Source: Clostridia bacterium (GTDB lineage Bacteria > Bacillota_A > Clostridia > Oscillospirales > CAG-272). Taken from it: a stretch of 13,935 nt of DNA. The stretch lies in NCBI GenBank assembly GCA_017462145.1, contig JAFTRT010000112.1, positions 1-13,935 on the forward strand. Reading direction: 5' to 3'. Positions within the stretch are counted from its first letter, which is position 1. Each line of letters begins with the position of its first letter. The translations under genes and the position numbers were made by a program. Under the pieces are notes generated by a model. It was not told the DNA's origin and did not search any database. It worked only from the letters and a program-made list of their open reading frames with translations. Below are positions 7,470-13,895 of this stretch, piece after piece.

Positions 7470-8527
7470 TCATTTCCGAGAACAATCAACCAACATTTGA
7501 AAATTTTGCAGCATTGATGGCCTCCGCAGATCAGCTGTTAAATGCAGAGGCGGCAGGACGGGAACTTTATTACCGAGGACGAAATGGGATCGATTTGGAG
7601 GAAGATGTGTGCGATGCCTTATGCAGAGTGGCAAAGGGAACGCCGTTTGAGGGAACGATACAGCGAATTTCAGGCTCTTCCTTTCCCGATATCGTGGCCA
7701 ATCGTTTTTACGGAGTAGAGGTCAAAAGCACCAATAAAAATCACTGGCGTTCCATTGGAAGCAGTATTTTGGAATCCACTCGAATTTCGGATGTCCAAAG
7801 AATTTTTCTGACGTTTGGAAAGCTTGGTAGTCCGGTCATGTTCAAAAGCCGACCGTACGAGGACTGTCTTTGCGGAATATCGGTGACGCATTATCCTCGG
7901 TACCAAATTGATATGGAGCTTGCCGAGGGTGAGACGATTTTTGATAAGATGGGGATCCCGTACGATGAATTGAGGCAAATGGAAAATCCTGTTGTACCGG
8001 TCTCCCGATATTACAGAAGCCAATTGCAACCGGGCGAAAGCCTGTGGTGGGCGGCAGACGACACGCCGGACGAAACGGCGGTTCCTCCCACCATTCGGTT
8101 GTGGAGCAATTTATCCCGAGCGCAAAAGGATGAATGCCGAGCAATGGGCTATGCTCTTTTTCCGGAGGTGTTGGCTTCCAATTACCAACGCTATGCCGTT
8201 TGGCTTGTTTCCCGATGCAGCATTGTGGATCCTCACATTCGGGATCAGTTTTCTGCGGGTGGCGTGAAAACGGTGGTGACCGTCAACGGTGTATTTGAGC
8301 GTATGCCTGCGGTCTTTGGCAGACTTCAAACCAATCGAGACGGGATCCTGCAAGCGATTCTGTCCACCGAGCAATCGGTGTTATGTGAATATTGGAATGC
8401 AAGCGAGCTTGGCAGGGATCGTATCGAGCAATGGTGTCGATTGGCGGCTCATGCGGTTCGAATGAAACTGGATGAGAGAGATGCGTATCGGATGCTGGCC
8501 GGTATTTTCGGTATTGAGGTTTTTTGA
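7466..8527 (+). CDS. Putative type II restriction endonuclease
   Basis: Predicted 353-residue protein translationally coupled to the methyltransferase: its ATG (7466) overlaps that gene's TGA in ATGA, with GGAGGAGAG (7452-7460) upstream. A longer in-frame start at 7394 would lie inside the methyltransferase gene and is less likely. A PD-(D/E)XK nuclease site is visible: SSFPDIVANRFYGVEVKST, with Pro74-Asp75, nine residues, then Glu85-Val-Lys87, and a preceding acidic helix LEEDVCDAL (44-52) that may supply another metal ligand. The following KNHWRSIGSSILESTRISDV segment looks conserved-type, possibly DNA-contacting. The role as cognate restriction enzyme is inferred from the nuclease motif plus the partner; cleavage specificity is unknown. 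The gene is more AT-rich than the operon around it. Confidence 0.82.
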   Translation: MIISENNQPTFENFAALMASADQLLNAEAAGRELYYRGRNGIDLEEDVCDALCRVAKGTPFEGTIQRISGSSFPDIVANRFYGVEVKSTNKNHWRSIGSSILESTRISDVQRIFLTFGKLGSPVMFKSRPYEDCLCGISVTHYPRYQIDMELAEGETIFDKMGIPYDELRQMENPVVPVSRYYRSQLQPGESLWWAADDTPDETAVPPTIRLWSNLSRAQKDECRAMGYALFPEVLASNYQRYAVWLVSRCSIVDPHIRDQFSAGGVKTVVTVNGVFERMPAVFGRLQTNRDGILQAILSTEQSVLCEYWNASELGRDRIEQWCRLAAHAVRMKLDERDAYRMLAGIFGIEVF

Positions 8528-8539
8528 AAGCAGAACGGA

Positions 8540-8557
8540 AAGGAAATGAAACGATGA
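8540..8557 (+). repeat. 18-bp direct repeat, right copy
   Basis: AAGGAAATGAAACGATGA, identical to 6214-6231. It holds the ribosome binding site and ATG (8554) of the DUF4091 glycosidase gene and starts 13 bases after the nuclease stop codon. Confidence 0.7.
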
Positions 8558-10257
8558 TTCAGACAAAATTGGTATCGTCCTTGGAAAAGGCGATGTTAGA
8601 GGATTCTTTGGATCGGTTTGAGGCTTTGGGGCGGATCTCGGCGCTCAAGGGAGAGCGAGTTTCGGTACAGCTTCTGCACACCTATCGCTATGAGGAGGGT
8701 GTGGGAGACGTGCGGAGAGCCGATTGTGCTTTGACCCTGGAGGGCGATCTGGCTTCCGTTGCCACCGTGCGCGACGTATGCAACGTAGGCGTGGAGCGGC
8801 CCGTATTGCCGGGGATCGATGAAGAGGAGGATTATATCAGTCTTCGTCCGGGACTGTTTCCCGACGTACTCCGTCCCTTACACGCAGGCAACAAGGTCTG
8901 CTGTACCGCCGATCTGCTGTTGTCGGTGTGGGTGGAGCTGGCCATCCCTCGGGATCTGGCGGCGGGAGAACACACCCTGACCCTCCGTTTGGACGGCGGC
9001 GTATGCGGTGTGTGTGAGGAAACCTTGACGGTGGAGGTGATCGATGCCGTGCTGCCGGAGGAATCCATTTACATGACCCAGTGGTTCCATTGCGACTGTC
9101 TGGCCGATTATTACGGCGTGGAGATGTGGTCGGAGCGACACTGGGAGATCGTGGAGACCTTTGCCAAAAAGGCGGTGGAGCGAGGTGTCAATCTGTTGCT
9201 GACCCCCACCTTTACCCCTCCCTTGGATACCGCCGTTGGCGGGGAGCGTCCCACGGCGCAGTTGGTGGGCGTGACCAAGACGGGAGAGGATTACTCCTTT
9301 GATTTTACCTTGCTGGATCGCTGGGTAGCCATGTGCGATCGGATTGGCGTGAAGTATTTTGAAATTGCCCATTTCTTCACCCAGTGGGGAGCAGGGCACG
9401 CCCCCAAGGTGATGGCCACGGTGGACGGCGTGTATCAGCGGATCTTCGGTTGGGATACCGATGCCACAGGGGCGGAATACAGCCGCTTCCTGCGCACCTT
9501 CTTGCAGGAATTTTTGGCTCACATGAAGAAAAACGGAAACGACAAGCGGTGCTTCTTCCACGTTTCCGACGAGCCCCATCTGGAGCACTTGGAGTCCTAT
9601 CGGGCGGCCAAGGCGGTGGTGGAGGACCTGCTGGAGGGGTATGTGATTATGGATGCCCTCTCCAACTATGAGTTCTACAAGATGGGTGTGACCAAGACGC
9701 CCATTCCCGCCAACAACAAGATCGCACCCTTCCTGGAGGGTCAGGTGCCGGGGCTTTGGACCTATTACTGTTGCAGTCAGCGCAAGAAGGTGTCCAACCG
9801 TCTCGTTGCGATGCCCTCCTGGCGCAATCGCTCCATCGGCTTTCAACTGTATCAATACGACATTGCAGGCTTTTTGCACTGGGGGTATAATTTCTATTAT
9901 TGCTGGCACTCCACCGATCTTATCAACCCCTTCCTCCAACAGGACGGAGACGGATGGGTGCCTGCCGGAGATGCTTTTTCGGTCTATCCCGCACAGGACG
10001 GAACCCCTTGGGAATCTCTCCGCTTGATCGTTTCCCACGAGGCTTTGCAGGATCTGAGGGCGTTGCGGCTGTGTGAGCGTTATTACGGCAAGGAGGCCGT
10101 GAAGGCACTTGTGGATGATGAGATGGGTTGCAAGGTGACCTTTGATACCTGTGCCAAGCGTGCCGAGACGATTCTCGGTTTGCGCCGCAAGGTCAACGCC
10201 ATGATTGCCAAGGCGGTGGCCGAAGGGAGGACGGAGGGCTTCGACGGAGCTCGGTGA
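8554..10257 (+). CDS. DUF4091 / GH123-like glycoside hydrolase
   Basis: Predicted 567-residue protein of the DUF4091 group, related to glycoside hydrolase family 123, whose characterised members are beta-N-acetylgalactosaminidases. An N-terminal beta-rich part (about 30-165, ending TLTLRLDGG...ETLTVEVIDAVLPEES) precedes a TIM-barrel with MTQWFHCDCLADYYGVEMWSE (174-194) and FFHVSDEPHLEHLESY (334-349). The adjacent Asp339-Glu340 matches the GH123 catalytic pair: Asp assists the substrate N-acetyl group and Glu is the acid/base. Later aromatic segments (QLYQYDIAGFLHWGYNFYY) suit sugar binding. No signal peptide is visible, so it probably acts inside the cell on imported oligosaccharides. The ATG at 8554 (ribosome binding site AAAGGAAA, 8539-8546) is preferred over an in-frame TTG at 8524. 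The sugar specificity is a family inference only. Confidence 0.85.
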   Translation: MIQTKLVSSLEKAMLEDSLDRFEALGRISALKGERVSVQLLHTYRYEEGVGDVRRADCALTLEGDLASVATVRDVCNVGVERPVLPGIDEEEDYISLRPGLFPDVLRPLHAGNKVCCTADLLLSVWVELAIPRDLAAGEHTLTLRLDGGVCGVCEETLTVEVIDAVLPEESIYMTQWFHCDCLADYYGVEMWSERHWEIVETFAKKAVERGVNLLLTPTFTPPLDTAVGGERPTAQLVGVTKTGEDYSFDFTLLDRWVAMCDRIGVKYFEIAHFFTQWGAGHAPKVMATVDGVYQRIFGWDTDATGAEYSRFLRTFLQEFLAHMKKNGNDKRCFFHVSDEPHLEHLESYRAAKAVVEDLLEGYVIMDALSNYEFYKMGVTKTPIPANNKIAPFLEGQVPGLWTYYCCSQRKKVSNRLVAMPSWRNRSIGFQLYQYDIAGFLHWGYNFYYCWHSTDLINPFLQQDGDGWVPAGDAFSVYPAQDGTPWESLRLIVSHEALQDLRALRLCERYYGKEAVKALVDDEMGCKVTFDTCAKRAETILGLRRKVNAMIAKAVAEGRTEGFDGAR

Positions 10258-10350
10258 TTCCGCCCTATGGGGCGTTGCCGTCCTACTGTCACCGTTATGA
10301 AGACAGAAAACAGAATCAAATCATAAAATCCGAAAAAAGGAGAAAACATA
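10258..10350 (+). other. Intergenic gap before GH5-like gene
   Basis: This 93-base gap holds a short CGCCC-tatg-GGGCG hairpin (10261-10274) without a T-run, a weak CTGTC/GACAG palindrome (10286-10306), and the ribosome binding site AGGAG (10338-10342). No convincing promoter was found; a TAAAAT near 10324 lacks a matching -35 element. Confidence 0.4.
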
Positions 10351-11433
10351 ATGAAAAGAAGATGGACCTGTGAAGAAGCAAACGCATGGTACGAAAAGCA
10401 GGGTTGGCTGAGAGGCTGTAACTTTATCGGAAGCGATTGCACCAACCGACTGGATATGTTTCAGCGTTACAAATCCGAGGAAAAGTTAGCGACTGCCGAG
10501 CGAGAGCTGGCACTCTGCCAGAAGATCGGCTTTAACACGGTGCGCATTTGGGCGAACTTTGACGTGTATTATGCCGAGCCGGATTCCTATATGGAGATCT
10601 TTGACCAGTACATCGATCTGTGCGGTAAATACGGACAGAAGGTGATGGTGGTGCTGGCTCACGAGGAGGATCTGCCCAGAGGAGACGTATTCGTTCCCAA
10701 GGCAATGGGCGAGCAGGCTTATGCGTTGGGCGAGCATCAGGGCCGTATTCCCATGAGTGAGGAGGAAAAGGCAAAGCCGCCCCGTCACTATATGGAATAT
10801 CCCGAATTGAAGGAGCTGTATCTGGAGATGGTACGCAAGACGGTGCGCAAGTACGCCAAGGACGAGCGCATCCTCTGCTGGAACGTGATGAACGAGCCCG
10901 GCTTTTCCATTCGGGAACGAACCATTCCCATTCTGCATACCCTCTTTGAGACCGTCCGTGCGGAGGATCCCATTCAGCCTCTTTGCGCCGATATTTGGAG
11001 GGGAATCAAGGGAGGTGACATCCGAACCGAAGTGGAGAAGGTGGCACTGGAGCTGTCCGACGTGATCAGCTTCCACAGCTATCAGTCTTACGAGCGTTTG
11101 GTGGCGGAGATCCGTTTCCATCAGAAGACCAAGCGCCCCCTGTTTTTGACCGAGTGGCTCCATCGCATCAACCACAACACGGTGCAGGAGGTGTATCCTT
11201 TGCTGTATATCACCAATGTATCCAACTACTGTTGGGGCTTTGTACTGGGCAAGACCCAAACACACGAGCCTTGGCCCTCGATGTGGGAGCAGTGGGACAA
11301 GGGAGAGGATCACGGCTACGACTTTACCAAGTGGCAGCATGACCTGTTCCGCCCCAATCAGCGTCCTTACGATCCCAGAGAGATCAAGCTGATTGAAAAA
11401 TTCAACAAGCTGGCCGAGGAGGAAGGACGTTGA
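10351..11433 (+). CDS. GH5-like (cellulase-type) glycoside hydrolase
   Basis: Predicted 360-residue TIM-barrel glycosidase of the clan GH-A type. Barrel features: GFNTVRIWANFDVYY (60-74) at strand 2, QKVMVVLAHEED (96-107) at strand 3, CWNVMNEPGF (176-185) with the acid/base Glu182 at strand 4, VISFHSYQSY (238-247), and PLFLTEWLHR (263-272) with the nucleophile Glu268 at strand 7. Both catalytic glutamates are present. GH5 and relatives hydrolyse beta-glucans, mannans or xylans; the exact substrate cannot be told, and these proteins are often labelled cellulase family or 1,4-beta-xylanase loosely. No signal peptide: likely intracellular. It follows the DUF4091 gene and its stop overlaps the start of the next gene, so the three probably share a transcript. 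Confidence 0.87.
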   Translation: MKRRWTCEEANAWYEKQGWLRGCNFIGSDCTNRLDMFQRYKSEEKLATAERELALCQKIGFNTVRIWANFDVYYAEPDSYMEIFDQYIDLCGKYGQKVMVVLAHEEDLPRGDVFVPKAMGEQAYALGEHQGRIPMSEEEKAKPPRHYMEYPELKELYLEMVRKTVRKYAKDERILCWNVMNEPGFSIRERTIPILHTLFETVRAEDPIQPLCADIWRGIKGGDIRTEVEKVALELSDVISFHSYQSYERLVAEIRFHQKTKRPLFLTEWLHRINHNTVQEVYPLLYITNVSNYCWGFVLGKTQTHEPWPSMWEQWDKGEDHGYDFTKWQHDLFRPNQRPYDPREIKLIEKFNKLAEEEGR

Positions 11434-12254
11434 ATTGTCGTCATGAGACCCGGAAGGCTCGCCCTGCCAAGCGGGCCTTCACCAAGATCGTTGCCCTGCA
11501 TTATTGCAAGCTGGTCATTCGATCGCTGATCTTTTTGTCGGCACTGGGGTTGTTTATCTATCATCGGGTTCAGAAAAGCGATTCTTATTTCGGACCCATC
11601 GGAAGTCACCCCGTGGTGCTGGGCGTGATCTGGTGTATGTTTGCATTTGAGATGGTGATGCGCTTCTTCCCCTCGCCCATCGAGACCATGGGCTGTCAAA
11701 AGCAGTTGGCGCAAAATTACAAGCCTCGCACAGAGGAGCCCGTTTGTCGGTCGGCGCTTGGACTCCAGAGTGCAAAAGCTACCTTTTGGGCGGCTGCGGC
11801 CTGGATTATGCCCAATGCGGTGATGGTGCTTTTGTATCTGTTGGGGATCTTCAACGACGGGATCATGGTGCTGATCACCTTGGCGTATTCGGTTTGCGAC
11901 ATCATTTGTATTTTGTTCTTCTGCCCGTTCCAGACGTGGATCATGAAAAATCAATGCTGTGTGACCTGCCGCATCTACAACTGGGATTATGCCATGATGT
12001 TTACTCCTTTTTTGATGCTGCCTCACCCCTATACGTGGTCACTGTTGGGAATGGCGTTGGTGCTTTTGTTGGTATGGGAGATCCAGTTCCGTCGGCATCC
12101 CGAGCGGTTTTCCATTCGGAGCAATGCCTCTCTTTCCTGTGCAACCTGCAAGGAAAAGCTGTGCCACCACAAGGGGCAGCTGAGACGCTATCTGAAAAAC
12201 AGTAAATTTTCTTTGAAGGGAAATGCGCTGTTTCGCAGCCGAAAGGGCAAGTGA
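11430..12254 (+). CDS. Cysteine-rich multi-pass membrane protein
   Basis: Predicted 274-residue protein of unknown function. The start is TTG at 11430, overlapping the TGA of the GH5-like gene and preceded by GAGGAGGAAGG (11416-11426); no better in-frame start is nearby, so translational coupling is likely. Hydrophobic segments lie near residues 29-44, 61-80, 117-140, 144-167, 189-196 and 202-217, suggesting five or six membrane passes. Cysteines cluster in CPFQTWIMKNQCCVTC (165-180, with CCxxC) and CATCKEKLCHH (237-247), the second in a basic C-terminal tail with many Lys/Arg. These could bind a metal or form disulfides. It resembles a conserved hypothetical membrane protein seen in Clostridia, from memory only. 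No enzyme motif is recognised. A link to the glycosidases is suggested only by the overlap. Confidence 0.78.
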   Translation: MNCRHETRKARPAKRAFTKIVALHYCKLVIRSLIFLSALGLFIYHRVQKSDSYFGPIGSHPVVLGVIWCMFAFEMVMRFFPSPIETMGCQKQLAQNYKPRTEEPVCRSALGLQSAKATFWAAAAWIMPNAVMVLLYLLGIFNDGIMVLITLAYSVCDIICILFFCPFQTWIMKNQCCVTCRIYNWDYAMMFTPFLMLPHPYTWSLLGMALVLLLVWEIQFRRHPERFSIRSNASLSCATCKEKLCHHKGQLRRYLKNSKFSLKGNALFRSRKGK

Positions 12255-12266
12255 GGAAAAAAGGAC

Positions 12267-12295
12267 TTGTAATTTACCCCTGTTTGTGGTAAAAT
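12267..12295 (+). promoter_or_regulatory. Probable sigma-A promoter for DUF368 gene
   Basis: TTGTAA (12267-12272) and TAAAAT (12290-12295) are separated by 17 bases, and TGG immediately before the -10 gives an extended -10 (TGn). The start of transcription should fall near 12302, leaving a leader of about 40 bases that carries the hairpin at 12305-12324. This is the best promoter in the window and separates the DUF368 gene from the upstream operon. Confidence 0.62.
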
Positions 12296-12304
12296 AAAGA
12301 AAAA

Positions 12305-12324
12305 GCAACGGTACAGTCCGTTGC
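12305..12324 (+). promoter_or_regulatory. 5' leader hairpin of DUF368 mRNA
   Basis: GCAACGG-tacagt-CCGTTGC forms a perfect 7-bp stem at the predicted 5' end of the transcript, 4 bases before the ribosome binding site AAGGGAG (12329-12335). No T-run follows, so it is not a terminator. It may stabilise the mRNA end or serve as an operator palindrome. Confidence 0.45.
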
Positions 12325-12340
12325 AAGCAAGGGAGACTAC

Positions 12341-13303
12341 ATGAAACAAGAAAAAAGCTCGTCTGCTGAAAGCTCACCCGTTATACCGCATACCCCAAAG
12401 CGGTGGGTTACGGCACTGCTGTTGGGAGTGGGGATCGGATTGGCGGTCATCATTCCGGGTGTCAGCGGTTCTACCTTGGCCATTCTTTTTGGCCTTTATA
12501 CGGGACTTTTATATGCCATCGGCCATATCTTTCAGGATTTCCGACGGTGCTTTGCCTTTTTGCTGCCCATCGGAATCGGTGTTGCAGTAGGCTTTTTGGC
12601 AGGCTTTTTGATCATCCAACGCTATTTTGATGCTTATATGTTCCAGATCGTCTGCCTGTTTGTGGGCTTGATGATCGGTGCGATGCCCGCTCTGACCCGT
12701 GAACTGAAGGGCGAACGGGTCACGCCCCTCAGAGGCGTTTTCTTTGGCGTTGGCCTGCTGATCCCCTTGGCCATCGGTGCTCTGTCCATCGTGCTGACGG
12801 GGGATGGTGCCGTATCGGAGGGTGCTTTCCCCGATTTTTCACCGGTTCGGTTTGTCCTGTACGTGCTGTTGGGTGCGGTGGTGTCTGCCACGCAGATTAT
12901 CCCCGGATTGTCCGCTACGGCCATTCTGATGGCTGTGGGGCAGTTCCAGCCGATCTTGAACAGCCTGCACGCCGACTATATCCTGGAGAATCCCTTGACC
13001 TTGGGTCTTTATGCCTGCCTCGGTGTGGGCTTTCTCGGTGGTATGGTGCTGATCTCCCGCGGCTTTTCCTCGCTGCTGGAGCGGTTTCGGGGAACGACGT
13101 TCTTCGCCGTGTGCGGCCTTGCTTTTGGCTCGGTGGCCGCTATGTTCCTCAATCCCGATATGTGGGAGATCTATTCTGCATGGAAATCGGGCGCACAAAG
13201 CCCCGTCCGACCCCTGGTCGTGGGAGGCGTCCTCCTGGTGCTCGGCTTCGCTCTCTCCGCTTGGCTCACTCGCTATGAGCTGAAGCATGGTGAAAACGAA
13301 TAG
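12341..13303 (+). CDS. DUF368 (PopT-type) polyprenyl-phosphate transporter
   Basis: Predicted 320-residue multi-pass membrane protein of the DUF368 family (PF04018). It shows the family's internal repeat: IIPGVSGSTLAILFGLYTGL (37-56) in the first half and IIPGLSATAILMAVGQFQPI (186-205) in the second, plus LFVGLMIGAMPAL (106-118) between. DUF368 proteins (PopT) have been shown in other bacteria to return undecaprenyl phosphate across the cytoplasmic membrane, recycling the carrier for cell wall and teichoic acid synthesis, in parallel with DedA-family UptA. This role is carried over by family membership. The start ATG follows AAGGGAG, and an own promoter lies upstream. The length and both half-repeats suggest an intact gene. 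Confidence 0.92.
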   Translation: MKQEKSSSAESSPVIPHTPKRWVTALLLGVGIGLAVIIPGVSGSTLAILFGLYTGLLYAIGHIFQDFRRCFAFLLPIGIGVAVGFLAGFLIIQRYFDAYMFQIVCLFVGLMIGAMPALTRELKGERVTPLRGVFFGVGLLIPLAIGALSIVLTGDGAVSEGAFPDFSPVRFVLYVLLGAVVSATQIIPGLSATAILMAVGQFQPILNSLHADYILENPLTLGLYACLGVGFLGGMVLISRGFSSLLERFRGTTFFAVCGLAFGSVAAMFLNPDMWEIYSAWKSGAQSPVRPLVVGGVLLVLGFALSAWLTRYELKHGENE

Positions 13304-13338
13304 GATGCGTTTTTGTGGATGCGAGGGATGCGTTTTTG
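13303..13338 (+). repeat. 13-bp direct repeat at gene end
   Basis: GGATGCGTTTTTG occurs at 13303-13315 and again at 13326-13338, with a partial copy GGATGCG (13317-13323) between. The first copy overlaps the last base of the DUF368 stop codon. It is probably a small local duplication. Confidence 0.6.
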
Positions 13339-13546
13339 GAAACTTTCTTTCAAGAAAGTTTCCAAACCTTCAAAGAACTTCACAAAAAAAGGTTTTGCGC
13401 CCTACGCTTTGTGTAGCAAAGGTCGCTTGGTTTTTTGAGGGCCTTTCTTGAAAGAAAGGCCCTCAATCTCCCAAAGAACTTCACACAAAAAGATTTTTGC
13501 GCCCTACGCCTTGTATCGAAAGGATCGCTACGCTCTTTTTAAGGGA
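13335..13546. repeat. Two-unit tandem structured repeat, ~100-nt period
   Basis: Each unit is a long perfect palindrome followed by a conserved tail. Unit 1 has a 15-bp stem (13335-13349 with 13352-13366); unit 2 has a 15-bp stem (13435-13449 with 13452-13466). The outer stem bases differ (TTTGGAAAC versus TTGAGGGCC) yet pair perfectly in both. The tails share CAAAGAACTTCACA (13371-13384 and 13472-13485) and TTTGCGCCCTACGC (13394-13407 and 13496-13509). A second small hairpin in each tail (CTTTG/CAAAG at 13407-13421; CCTT/AAGG from 13509) also keeps pairing. Neither stem is followed by a T-run. It is probably a dispersed structured repeat family. Confidence 0.75.
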
Positions 13547-13612
13547 GAAACCCGTCGGACACTGCACAGCCCATCGAAGGTGGGCTGTGCTAACCGATCG
13601 AGTTTCTTTTTT
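13547..13612 (+). terminator. Possible intrinsic terminator
   Basis: A perfect 10-bp inner stem, GCACAGCCCA-tcgaagg-TGGGCTGTGC (13564-13590), is enclosed by an imperfect outer stem (GAAAC 13547-13551 with GTTTC 13602-13606; TCGG with CCGA) and followed by six T residues (13607-13612). This is the only T-tailed strong hairpin downstream of the DUF368 gene, though some 245 bases from its stop codon. It may equally be part of the repeat cluster. Confidence 0.45.
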
Positions 13613-13779
13613 ATTGGGAAAGCAGAGCAAAATTTTGTTTCTTTCACTCTCTGTTCTTTCACACTTTGTTGTGAGTGTTCGCACTCCACCCAAGCCTTCC
13701 CCAGTGGGAGAAGGGGGACTGCGATAGCGGTGGATAAGGTGTACCAAAGAGAATCAGACTTCGTATCCGTCTGTATTGT

Positions 13780-13895
13780 CATCATACTTGCTTCGCAAGA
13801 GGAGCGAGCCGCTTGCGGCGAGTCGACCATTTGCGGGTCGAGCGAAAGCGAGCAAGCAATGCACAAGGCGAAGCCTTGTGGGATCCATTATGATG
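13780..13895. repeat. Multi-branched palindromic element
   Basis: CATCATA (13780-13786) can pair with TATGATG (13889-13895), enclosing consecutive hairpins: CTTGC-ttc-GCAAG (13787-13799), GCCGC-tt-GCGGC (13808-13819), TCGACC/GGTCGA (13823-13841) and CACAAGGC-gaa-GCCTTGTG (13862-13880). The layout recalls a cloverleaf, but there is no tRNA acceptor or T-loop sequence. It is likely a dispersed structured repeat. Confidence 0.5.

Noticed and set aside
8524..8553. TTG start for the DUF4091 glycosidase overlapping the nuclease stop
   Set aside because: ATG at 8554 has a well-spaced AAAGGAAA; the extra ten residues are lysine/glutamate-rich read-through of the leader.
13335..13466. CRISPR array or classical terminators
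   Set aside because: Only two units exist, they are palindromic with conserved rather than variable tails, no cas gene is present, and neither stem is followed by a T-run.
13497..13866. Overlapping reading frames on both strands in the 3' noncoding region
   Set aside because: Translations are low-complexity products of repeats and hairpins with no recognisable domain or ribosome binding site.
13780..13895. tRNA or tmRNA
   Set aside because: The cloverleaf-like fold lacks a 7-bp acceptor with CCA-type end, anticodon loop and T-loop consensus.
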